This document shows, piece by piece, positions 46,829 through 57,954 of a DNA stretch of 64,000 bases. Position numbers and translations under genes: made by a program. The notes beneath the pieces were generated by a model that saw only the letters and a list, made by a program, of their open reading frames with translations, was not told where the DNA came from and made no database searches. The stretch comes from Argentina anserina (taxonomy: Eukaryota > Streptophyta > Magnoliopsida > Rosales > Rosaceae). The stretch is taken from assembly GCF_933775445.1 (NCBI RefSeq), contig NC_065873.1, positions 20,894,001 through 20,958,000 on the forward strand, in the 5' to 3' direction. The number at the start of each line of letters is the position of its first letter. Within the stretch, counting starts at the first letter, position 1.

Positions 46829-49800
46829 CTATTTGTTAATGGCTGCTTGGATTTGTTCAAGGGTTTTTCCCTTTGTTTCAGGTACTACGAAAACCACAAA
46901 CACTATAGCCAGGCCATTGATTGCTGCATAAAGAATGAAGGTGCCTGCAAATCACACACAAATTAACAACTTCCTATCAGAAAAACCTGCTAGCTGCTTT
47001 TTAGTGCACTAATTGATACTCCTAGTAAGATTAGGAAAGGAAAATTTTGATTTTAATCACCATAGGAGCTCCAACTCATCAGGAAGTTGAAAGTGTAGGA
47101 ACACAACCATGCTCCAAACCAGTTAACTAAAGTTGATAAGCTTCCGGCCTGTCCTTTAATATTGATAGGGAATATCTGCAGAGCATATAAATTTTCATAT
47201 GATTGGCAAGTATATTAGTCAGTTAGTCACAAGGAGATAAATGTATAACTTCTGGAAGCTTTATTTACCTCAGACATCACAACCCAAGGTACTGCTCCCA
47301 TTCCTATTGAAAATGATCCTATATAGACCTGAATTCAAAAACTATTAGTTACGGAATTCAATGAACAAAATAAAATCTCAGGCATAAAAATCCAATTTAT
47401 TTCTCATAATTTCTTGTGACAGCATTGGCGAATTTCATACCAATATGCCAGTTACAGCGAGTGCAGGAACTGCACCGAGTGCCCAGTCATTAACCTGGTA
47501 AACAAAAAGACCTTTCTTGTCATTTAATTGTTGCAACAATACTAAAAAGATAGTATAGGGGCAGAAAATACCTTTAGGAAAAATGAAACGGCAGTCAGGA
47601 CACAGCCAAGTACCAACCCTGATGCAGAAGTCTAGAACACATTGGAAGAATTTCAACTTTGTTCTTTTTTTTTTGAATAAAGAATTTCAACTTTGTTAAA
47701 TGTGAATAGAAGTTTGTCATATAGAAGATCTCAGAAGTAAAATTATGCGCAGTGAGTTACCAAAATCAGAGGTTTTCTTCCAACTTTATCCATAACGGCT
47801 GCACCAAGGCCAGTTACCACAACCTGTAAACATAACCACATCATGATCCCAATCCTACTAATGGAGAGAAATGGGAGGATATAGAGATTAATAGTAACGG
47901 TTTAAAACCTGAAGAATAGCATAGGTTATGGTTCCAATGCTTGAAGGAAAACCTGAGGAGTGTGGTATAAGACTTTAGAACATAGTTGTTCAACAATTTG
48001 TACTAAAATATATGGACACTAAAGTACATAGCAGGTAGTTGCATATTACAGTGATGTCTTCTTTTATTATGATAGGGTCTATATATGTACCTGCTTGCTC
48101 AAAAATACTGCTGACATAAAAACAGACTCCATTGATTCCTCCAAATTGTTGGCAAACCATTAACCCAACTCCTATCTGATTTGAAATAAAACACAGAAAA
48201 ATGACTGAGCTGAGAAGGCAGGGATGAAGTGAAGTTGACTGTAAATTTTTTGCAGAAAGCAGCTATTACAATGACTGAACGCGAGTATCTCCGTTGAAAC
48301 AAGTCCAGCATTTTTGCTTTTGGAAGCTGGTCAAGGGTTGCTATGTAGTCCTGCAGAGTTACACATATAGTAGAAGGAATTTATTCACATTGTGATGTTG
48401 CAAGTTCTATATCATAGCTTCAATGTGGTAATTAGTAGATGGATATAAGAACCTGGATTTCTGCTGCTTCATGAGATACATCAGCATCTTCACCACGCAA
48501 TTTCTGTAGTGCAACTTCAAATTCTTGATGTTTTCCTGTCTTTGCCTGCATCCATGATGAGGTACAGGTTACTTTCTATGTCAAGTTGTTGGATGTTACC
48601 AAAACCTATATAGAAAAGTAGGTTCTTACCAACCATCTTGGAGACTCGGGAATGAAAAAGAGCCCGAAAATGATCACAGCACAAGGAATAAGTCCTGCAA
48701 TCACCGAACGTATGAGCCACACAGCATAAAGTATCTAATTAGAAGCACAAGTCAAAGACATTCACCAATTAATGCTAGAGCCCTCCAACTGACTACTACC
48801 CCAATTATGTACGAAACGGACACCCCAGCACAGATCATCAACTGCAAAGCACACATAAAATACCATCATTTGTTTGCTCTTACTTGCTGAAAAATCAAAG
48901 CCAACTTACAGAACATGTTACTAGTATCATCAAGGATGACATCTGTTGTTTCATTTTTACCTGATTTACAGCAGTTAGCCTTCCTCGAAGATTCTTGGGA
49001 GCAATCTCAGCTATGAAAATAGGTACCTTATGTTGCATCAAACTTAATTAATAACATATATCATAGTAGTTTAAATTGTGAACTTGTTGTAAGAATGATG
49101 TAGTGTAATTTTATGATCCATCATACTGTGGAATTACAAAATGCTCAAACAACAACAGAGGGAGGTAATCACTCACGACGTAAGAAAAGGCTCCCATTCC
49201 ATAACCTTTTGCCAGCCTCCCAATGTCAAGAGGCCAAACACTCTTCAATAAGGTGTAAAAAGTGAATTACTATTTAAGGTCACAAGCATAAAGCACAGAA
49301 AATCTCAACTTCTAATACTTGCATAATACAAACCTCAGCAAAGTAAATAGCTAGCCAACCTGCAACACAGAAAGCACTGGACACTCTCATGGCCTGCATA
49401 CAAATAATAAGTACTCAGTCCAGATACTGTTAGACTGAGAAAAACAAAGGGAAAATGACTAGTTTTATTCTAGATGTCTGAAATAAGTAATGTACCCTGT
49501 ATATTCGACACACGTACCCCTTTTCGGCCAATAAAATCAGCTATGGGACCAATCGTAATAGCACCAATCATTGCACCAAATGTCAAAATGGAGCCAAACA
49601 TTGAATACTACTTGAAAATAAACAGGGAAAGATAAAATTCGTCAGTCTCAAAGTTGTCAAGATTCAACAGAGAAGAAAATTGAAAGAAAATATTGGCTCA
49701 GGTGTTATATATGCTGCAAGATTTTCAATCCATTCAAGAAAATATTTCACTGTTATTCTTTGTACTCTTGTTCATTTAAGGAATCAATCTAAAAATTTAC

Positions 49801-50199
49801 ACATAGGGGTCTGCTTCAGTTTTGGGTCCTCAACTCCTCATAGATTGAAAGCAACGGCTTGAAGCCATGAATTGAGTAGAGAAAGTGAGCAACTAGTTAT
49901 AGCTGTTCTGTTCACTTCCATACCTCTGCTAATGACAAACTGAGATCTTCAGTGATGGCTTCCTGAGTAGGCGACGAAAAACCTGCCTGGAAGGTACACA
50001 GAGTATGAGAACAAGAAAACATTGTAGTATAAATATCACAACAGCATTACCAAGTACTCACACAGCATCCAAACTCATAAGAGCCGCAGACCGCGACAAA
50101 TGTGCTGAGGTAAACCAACCATTGATGCCCTTCATGAGCTGATCCATCTCTGTTCATGAGTGGCTCCCTTGAAGATTCTCCATCCTCCTTGTTGGCCAT
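46829..50199 (-). CDS. ERD6-like monosaccharide transporter, copy 2
   Basis: Eighteen exons with the same structure and nearly the same exon lengths as copy 1: 50199-50062, 49986-49924, 49607-49518, 49393-49334, 49242-49177, 49026-48961, 48841-48766, 48694-48630, 48545-48453, 48350-48270, 48175-48091, 47952-47909, 47823-47761, 47631-47572, 47494-47441, 47328-47269, 47175-47061, 46944-46829. They give 464 aa, with three more bases in exon 1 than copy 1. Family motifs are intact: [24 protein letters not shown] (Phe for Leu against copy 1), [19 protein letters not shown]. The N-terminus is [14 protein letters not shown]. It is a direct tandem duplicate of copy 1. The two proteins differ mostly in exon 1, in the spans coded by exons 14-15 and at loop positions, so functional divergence is possible. 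Expected role is sugar transport at a cell or vacuolar membrane. Confidence 0.93.
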
Positions 50200-51617
50200 G
50201 TCTGCAACAATTTATACAACTCCCCACTATCTCTATACGAGGAAAACCGAAGAACAACCAAAGAGATGAGCAACGCAAGAAGGGAAGTACTGATAAGGTG
50301 CTGTTTGACGCTAGAATTTGCTACAAAAGTAATATTACCTCAAGTTGGAAGTTTGGTTTAGACTGACTGACAGTTGCTGAGATTATAGAAAGAGCTGAAG
50401 CCAAGGCAACTGTTGTGCACAATCAGTTAAAACTTGACTTGCTCAAGTTGGGTACTCAACTGTGTTAGCTGACAAGGCAGTGAGTGGAATCACTTCTGTA
50501 AATGTAGAATGTCTTTATAATACTCTGCTTATCGTGTGGAATATATCTTTGTCGTTTCGAAGTAAACAAAACAAGATTAACATGCACATTCAACTTGCTC
50601 CAAGACACGACAGAATGAAGAAAAGGATAAAGAACATGGTTGTATTTTCTTGGAGTTTGAAGATTCTAAGTAAAAAAACAATAGAACCCAGATCCGAGAA
50701 TGAAGGTGAAATAGTGAAAGGAGAATGTAATGGATGGCAGATATTGGTTGGTTTGGAAAGTTATGAACTAATTTCATCTATCGAAATTTGTTGTAGTCCA
50801 CTATCGATATCAAGCTAAGAAAATCAAAACTTTTGTGACTAATTTCGTTGATACTTATTCTTCATCATATCATTATTATTGTTCATCCTGGCTGGGGGCC
50901 TGGGGCTGCCAACTTGTTGGCTGAAAATCAATGAAAGTGAAAAACTGTGTTTCTCATTACGTGATACTGTAATGTGTTACGAGTTATGACACGTTTTTCT
51001 ACCGGAAATGGAAAGAGGAATAATCTGGATAACCTCCTCAAGGTATGGAACCATTGGTTTGTAACTGATGCTGTTAAATTGTTGATCTAATTCTAGTACT
51101 GTGTCATTGTGTGTAACCCCAAGGTAATATAGACAACTAATTTGAGTAATATGATCAGAGGGTAAACCGAAAATGTAATTAGTACTTGAGTGCTGCTTGT
51201 TCTTTGTGTTCCAATAAGCTATGGAGTAAAATTATATTTAACACATCAAAATTGAATACAGGTAAATAAAAGCAATACACTGAAAACTGAAATTGATGAA
51301 AAACAATCTGGCCAGGGACGGATCTTAGTATTGAATCAACTGGGCTACATATAGGTTTCATTGCTTATTTCTCACATGCATGTGTATCTTAGCCCATGCC
51401 ATCTGTTCATGGCATACACAAAACAGTACTAAGCACATGTGACTTCACATATTTGACTACTTCATTAATCATCAAAGTAAATAACTAAATACAATTCCAA
51501 ATTGGGGCTTTCTGACTTACCACTTTCATAGGGAAATTTCATAGATGGAAGTTTTATTATGAAGCTCAAAAATGTTCTGCACTTTACCCACAAAAATTAT
51601 GTGCATTTCTTCTCTTT
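50200..51617. other. Spacer upstream of ERD6-like copy 2
   Basis: No supported gene. A 118-codon plus-strand ORF at 50462-50818 has no recognisable domain and looks like chance. Confidence 0.4.
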
Positions 51618-52560
51618 ATGTTTCTTCAGTTCTCTCTTTTCTTATGGCTAATTGGATTTCTTAATATAAAGATTCTTAATTGGATTTCTTCTCTTTTATG
51701 TTTCTTCAGTTCTCTATTTTCAGAATACTAACCTCAGCGAAGTAAATTGCAAGCCAACCCACAAAACAGAAAGCACAGGAAATTCTCAAAGCCTGCAAGC
51801 AACATTACGGTAAAGATATTGTTCAATAGTGAGTAACAATGGGAACATAGCATTTATACTGTACACTTTCAGAATGAGTGACAACATAGTTTCCCAATTC
51901 ATACCCCTTTTCGACCAAAAGAATCTATGATGGGTCCAATTGTGATAGCACCTATCATTGCACCAAATGTGAGAATGGAGGCAAACACTGAGTACTGTAT
52001 AGTGAAAAGCGAACTGAAACTTCAGCTTTAATTTGGAAGTCCACAAGATCAAAACTAGAAGCAGTTAATTGAAAAGAGAAACTGGCAATAGCACGATTAG
52101 CAGCCATGAACCGTTTGAAGTGACAAGTGCGCACCCACAGTGCCGACTCTCAGTCATACACTCTAGCAGCACTAAAACACTTATAGATAAAAGATAAATA
52201 GGTGCTTTAATCACTTGCATACCTCTGATGTTGATAAATTGAGATCTTCAGTGATAGCAGACTGCATAGGCGATGAATAACCCACCTGGAAGCCAACAAC
52301 AGAATTTAAGAACAGAACTCTGCTATGAACAGCTCACAGCTATCGAAATGAACCAATGCAAGGCTAAATAAACATGCAGACTAGCACTTACACAGCATCC
52401 GAATTCATAAGAACCGCAAACTGCAACAAAAGTGCTTAGGTAAAGCATCCATTGATTTTTTTTTGCTGCTTCCATGACTGGATCTCTCTCCTCTACCTCT
52501 CATGAATGGCTCCCTTATGTTCTCCAGCACAACATTCTCTACATTCTCTTTGATAGCCAT
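51618..52560 (-). pseudogene. ERD6-like transporter, copy 3, truncated
   Basis: Only exons 1-4 of the 18-exon model remain: 52560-52392, 52285-52223, 51994-51905 and 51792-51733, with splice sites and lengths of exons 2-4 (63, 90, 60) identical to the intact copies. Exon 1 is 169 bases instead of 135 or 138 and is out of phase: the frame changes at a run of nine A near 52458-52466, so the N-terminal MAIKENVEN frame does not reach the family sequence ([19 protein letters not shown]). After exon 4 (AIYFAE) the gene stops. The next sequence, about 51618-51665, resembles the end of exon 18 in copy 2, so a deletion removed exons 5-17. It cannot code a transporter. Confidence 0.88.
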
Positions 52561-53914
52561 GTCTTCCCAGTATAAAGAGATGACTTCAGTGAGCAAGAAA
52601 CGATCGATGAGATTATGGAAGCCAACTTATCACTATCCTCTTTATAGACAAACGACATACAATGCACTATGTTATGGATGCAAACTTTTCTACATAAGGA
52701 TATATTCTACAATGACTAAGCGAGTGTGATCTACAATGACTAACAGCTCTTGATATCAAAGAAACATCCAAATCTGCCGTCATCATTTAGTAACAAGTTG
52801 ACCTTCTCAAGTTTGCTATTAACTGTGTCAATATTGATGTGATGGATGATTTTTTGTATGTGTTTTAAGACATACAAAATAAGATAACAGATTCAAACTA
52901 TTGCAGGAACACAGCAGAATGAGAATCAAGGATTAAAGAAAAGATGGGTAGATCTCCCATTAATAAGTGAAACAATATTCAAAACATGAAGACCCATTTC
53001 CGAGATCTGAATACCTTGGCATCCTTAAGGGGGCGTACTCATTTGGCCATATAACACTCCAAGGCTCTGAAAGGATAAAAGCACTGTATGTTTCCATGTC
53101 TCCTGCATATTATACACGATGATGAGCTCAAGGAGATTATAAACTCACTATGGAGTATGGAGCAGCGAAATGGCTATGATTAACTCATTCTAGGAGGAAG
53201 CAACGAGACTTACAAATGATCACTATAAGGAGAGAGAACAATAGGCAAACCTAACTAAACAACTAAAGCAGGTTTTTCTAACCAAGTACATAATTAGGTC
53301 CAAACTGATTCACATGACTTTCTGTTTGGAGTTGGTTTAGGTAGGAACACGTACCTCACATGTCTTGTCTTTTTCCTTGATGATTTTGCCTCGCCAATGT
53401 TATCCTCTCTAGACTTGTAATTTGTCCAGTTTCTCTAATGGAGGCTGGTTTTAGACGAGTCAAAAATGATGAAGGCGAGAAAACACAAACTAATGAAGGT
53501 AAAAGAAATAACAAGGAAATCAATCTGCAAACATATATGTTCTTGACCAACAAATGGAATGTGATTATACCTCGGCTTGTATAGAAAAGCTACACTCCCA
53601 ATACAATCAGGAATTTACAGGATACAGGTTCTCCCATGCGGCAGAAACAACACAAACTGCCTCCACAACTATATCTATATGGAAGGCAGCTACAGGTAAC
53701 GAGTCCCATTCTCAATGGGATAGATATGAAATCCAAGCTAAAACTAGAACACAACAAAATTTGACTGTAGCCAAGCTAAAATGTAATGCAGCTAACTTAA
53801 CAATTATTTGGGGTTCTAATAGAATTTCACCCAAATACCAAAAAAAGGGGCAGGGTGTTTCCTATCAGTCCCCCCATTTTCAAAGTCCTACAGATAAGCC
53901 GATTCACTGTTATC
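52561..53914. other. Spacer and remnant 3' region of the NFXL1-like gene
   Basis: No ORF is supported. The part next to 53915 may be the old 3' untranslated region of the NFXL1-like gene. Confidence 0.4.
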
Positions 53915-54335
53915 TTATTCAAAGGCTTTCTCTCAGTCATCTACCACTTCAGATGTTTCTGCTAAAGTTCCTCCAAGCGGCACCGAAGTAGCATTTGATG
54001 AAGTTGAACCACATGCATTAGATTCCACTATCGAAATCAAACTACCAGCAGTCTGCTTTCCAGAGTCCTCTACTGTGGGAGACACAGAAGATGATCCCAG
54101 AGCCACTTCACTATCAAGTACACTCCAACGGTTTAATGAGGCAGCAATTGGAGCTTCTCTTTTCAACACAGATGCCTGCACATCTGCAGAGCCACCAGAC
54201 AACTCTTCATCACCCTTTGAATCCTCTCTCCTAGAAGACTCCCGAATAACAGCCTTCTTCCATGCATTACCCTTCAGTGCTGTATAGGCTCCTTCTTTGG
54301 CTATTCCCCCTCCACCCCAAGTATTAGAACCAGAT
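53915..54335 (-). pseudogene. C-terminal part of an NFXL1-like zinc-finger protein gene, cut by a retrotransposon
   Basis: Read leftward from 54335, the frame gives GSNTWGGGGIAKEGAYTALK, NAWKKAVIRE, PIAASLNRWSVLDSE and ends EVVDD. The family as I recall it ends VVDDWEKA(F/Y)-x. Here the Trp codon is TGA, and the expected EKAFE plus a TAA stop (53915-53917) follow in frame, so a premature stop has removed the last six residues. Upstream the frame is interrupted at 54336 by the terminal base of an LTR. NFXL1 is a nuclear NF-X1-type protein involved in stress and trichothecene responses in Arabidopsis. The Cys-rich NF-X1 fingers, if still present, would lie beyond the right window edge. It may be a broken paralogue or a disrupted gene. 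Confidence 0.75.
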
Positions 54336-57300
54336 TGTAACGACCCCAAAATTTCGAGCTTCAAAACTCAAAATCTTAAAATCGTTAAACACAAAAATAA
54401 TCTCAATGAAATCGAAATCATTTTAATGTCGCAGCGGATCACATCTGAGTTTAAAATATAACTCAGTCAAGCCGATTATTACAAACCCAAATGATAATTC
54501 AACATATAACAAATGGAATTGTATAATCCTCACAATAACCTCACAAATAAAATCACACCAAATCTCACACACAATCCACGCTGGAACCTCACCGCGACTG
54601 GATGCGATCGACTTCGAGTCTTCGGAGTCGTCACACAATTACCACTACTCAGCACCTGCGGAAGTATCCCCTACACCATTGAAATTGGTGCACCGGGATT
54701 GCAACACAAACCCGGTAAGCTTTACAGCTCGTATGAGTAAAATATTAAAGTAACTCTCGTCTCATAAAAGACACAACTCCACATCAACACAATATAAAGA
54801 AAATCATGAGAAAACGAGCAACCCATCTGGTTACTCTAATACTTTCACAAAATGGTAACTAATGAGCGCTGGTACACATCTGTTACCCCTCACTTAGTAT
54901 ACCGCTGATGTTGGGTAACCACCCGCCACCCAACATCCAAAACAAGCTGAGTACCCATGATCAGATAACCACCCGTTACCTCATGCAGTACTATGGCAGA
55001 CAGACTAGAGCTCTAACTGTATCGTAACTTTCGCCCGGCCAAAGGCTAGGTTCCGACTTGCCTCACATGTACAATAATCTCACATCATATTGTACCACAC
55101 ATCACATCCGAAGACAAATCACAATATTTCACATTTTCCGTGATAAAATCACATGTACAATAATCTCACATCATATTGTACCACACATCACGTCCGAAGA
55201 CAAATCACAATATTTCACATTTTCCGTGATAAAATCATGTACAATAATCACTCATTATATTGTACGTTTTAAAACTTTCACAATATATCCATAATAAAAA
55301 TCATAACAGTATATTATATAGCAAACTATATATATTCGTATTTATTTACCATTTATACAATATATACATAGTCCACTATATCATATACATGTCATATTTC
55401 ATAAACACCTGAAAAATTACGTACGATAATCTCACATCATATCGTACCATTAAAATCACACATGCACAATTTTTCTGTCACCGAAATGACTATTTTTAAT
55501 GAATTAATAACAGTATGTAATTTAATGAACTATATATATATATATGTATTTATTACCATTATACTATATATATACGTAGTCCACTAAGTTATATACATGT
55601 TGTAATTCATTAAATAAACACATTTGCAAAAATGTTGAATCACCACGAGGGTAGATTCGTAATTCAGTGAGATTTTACTCACCTTATCGACTCAAGCGTA
55701 AATCCTCAATTCCCGTTGATAATTCCTTTCCTCGATTTAACGATCACCTTAAAAGAATAAGAAAAGAATTTAGAATCGTTTCGTAAACCTTTAAATGCCG
55801 TAACAGTATTAATTGGTTACTGTTCAGCAATTTTCGGTTTTACGAAATTACTGTTCACGGTTCACTATTCACGGTTACTGTGCAATACTCAATTAATACG
55901 TATTTCTGTACGTATAAATACTATATACGTATTTCTGTACGTATAAATACTATATACGTATTTCTGTACGTATAAATATTAAATACGCATTTCTGTACGT
56001 ATAAATATTATATACGTATTTCTGTACGTATAAATATTAATACGTATTTCTGTACGTATAAATATTAATACGTATTTCTGTACGTATAAATATTAATACG
56101 TATTTCTGTACGTATACGTACGATTTAAATGTAAATACAAATTCAGTAAATAAAATTTACTAATTTACCCTTTTACAAAATTACTTTTCACATTTACTGA
56201 AAGTAATTAATATTTACATTTACCGAAGGTAAAATTTAATTACATTTACCGTAGTAAATAAAAATTACATTTACATTTACCGTACACAGTAAATTACTAA
56301 AATGCCCTTCTGTCGAAATTGTTCACACCACCGCACGTGGCGGCGCGTGTGGCACACGCGCCACCTCCGGCGGGCCGCGCGTGGGGCCCACGCGCCGAGG
56401 CTAACCGCGGCGCGTAGCACGCCACCGCTACCTCGAATCTCTCCTACTTTCTCCCCTCTCCTTCCCTCCGGCCTTAGGCCGCCCCTACACCACCCCATAC
56501 TTCCACACGCGCCGCCTAAAGCGGCGGCGTTCATCAACCCCCGATCTCCTCAAATCCAACCAAAAAGTTCCAACAATCATCATCAACCATCACAACAATT
56601 ACTCGAAGCTATTCATTACCTCTATCGACGTTTTGGACCGTCGGATTCCCTCGATGAAGCTCCAAAAGTCGCCGTGAGACTCGGTTTCGGAGGAAGGGTG
56701 ATCGATGGCGCCGCTGCTCGAGGTGAGTCCCCCGTGGGTAGGTTCGTGTCGCGGAGGAAGGGGCGAGGTCGTGGTGGTGGCGCCGAGCTCCTACGATGCC
56801 GGTCGCGTCGAACTCGACGATCCCGAGGTCAAGCTTCGTCGGTGTTGCTCGATCCCCGCTCGGGGTGCGTCGCCGCTACTACCGATCGCTGCGTCGTGGT
56901 CACGCGGTCTCTGTGACACCGGCGGTGTCGAGCACGGAGGCGATTGGAGGGAAATCGCCGGCTTGGAAGGAGAGATAGGGGAGAGAGAGTCGCGAGGGAG
57001 GGAGAGAGAAAGGGAGAGCGGCGGGATGAGAGAGAAGAGAGAGAAAGGGTTTCTGATTATGGAAACCCTAATTCCATAATTATCTATTTATACTAGTTTC
57101 CAAATCGGAAACTAACTTCCGACGTTAATAACTTTTACCTCCGACGTCCGATTCGAACGCGTCACATACTCTCGAACTCGTATCGACGAGCTCTACAACT
57201 TTCGTGAAGAAAGTTTTCGCAACCGAGCGACGGAATAAAAGTCGATAATTCCGTTCGGAAACGTTCCGAAAACGTTTCCGTTTTTTCGTTTCAAAACATC

Positions 57301-57390
57301 GCAAACAATAGTTTCATTTTATTTGAAATTCCAAAACTTAATAGAATTCAAAACAATTCACATATTGTTTTAAAATCTAGGGTTATTACA
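54336..57390 (-). repeat. 3' LTR (3055 bp)
   Basis: Starts TGTAACGACCCC and ends GGGTTATTACA on the plus strand. It holds AT-rich blocks, an array of TACGTA-containing units, a GC-rich block (56330-57050) with purine-rich GAGAGA sequence, and a tail with CGAAAACG words. Compared with the other LTR it has 55 extra bases at 56340-56394. ORFs read across it (for example 56302-56916 and 56705-57079) repeat exactly in the other LTR and are not genes. Confidence 0.92.
55898..56120. repeat. Short tandem array of TACGTATTTCTGTACGTATA units in the LTR
   Basis: About eight units of 24-29 bp, each containing the palindrome TACGTA twice, with variable spacers (AATACTATA, AATATTAAA, AATATTAA). The same array, with the same order of variants, is in the other LTR at about 62556-62774. 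Confidence 0.92.
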
Positions 57391-57430
57391 ATCTATCCCC
57401 CTTAAAGGAATTTCGCCCCGAAATTCAAGC

Positions 57431-57954
57431 TCACTCAACAAATAACTGTGGATATCTGGTCATCATGTCTGACTCTAGCTCCCAAGATGCGTCACCCTCA
57501 TCATGGTGACTCCACAGCACCTTGACTAGCTCAACTTCTCTCCTCCGAAGCTTCTTTGTGGATATATCCAGAATACGAACCGGCTCGACAACAAATGGTT
57601 TTTCCTTCACCTCAATGGTGTTATGATCGATCACATATGCGACACATCAGGATCATACTTCCTCAACATGGAAATGTAGACGACATTGTGAACGTCCGAC
57701 ATGCTAGTAGGCAACGCTAGTTTTCCCACCTTCTCGAGAATCTCAAAGGCCCAACATACCTCGGCCAACTTTTCTTTCTTGTCAAATCTCACTACACCCA
57801 ACTTTGGCCCAATAGATAGATGATCGACATGGTCTACCTTAAGTGTCTCATAGTGTACCATGTCGATGCTGGAATGGTAACTGTCGTTGTAGGCGAACTC
57901 AATCATTCTCAATGATTTCACAGCTACCTTAAAATCCAGCATACAAGCTCCCAA
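57431..57954 (-). pseudogene. Integrase C-terminal remnant of the retrotransposon
   Basis: Two overlapping frames continue one another. Residues from 57954 leftward give MIEFAYNDSYHSSIDMVHYE, GVVRFDKKEKL, FEILEKVGKLALPTSMSDVH and MLRKYDPDVSH, the end of a Ty3/gypsy integrase core. After a frame change near 57632, IDHNTIEVKEK, EPVRILD and VELVKVLWSHHDEGDASWE form the chromodomain-like tail. The usual stretch between the catalytic core and this tail is shortened. No reverse transcriptase, RNase H or protease can be read further right. Confidence 0.85.

Noticed and set aside
50462..50818. Plus-strand ORF of 118 codons
   Set aside because: AT-rich, no domain, upstream of and opposite to ERD6-like copy 2; probably chance.
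56302..57079. ORFs of 124 and 204 codons in GC-rich sequence (Arg/Gly/Pro-rich)
   Set aside because: They lie in the LTR on the strand opposite to the element, recur in the second LTR (the 204-codon one shortened at its start by the 55-bp gap), have no recognisable domain, and reflect base composition.
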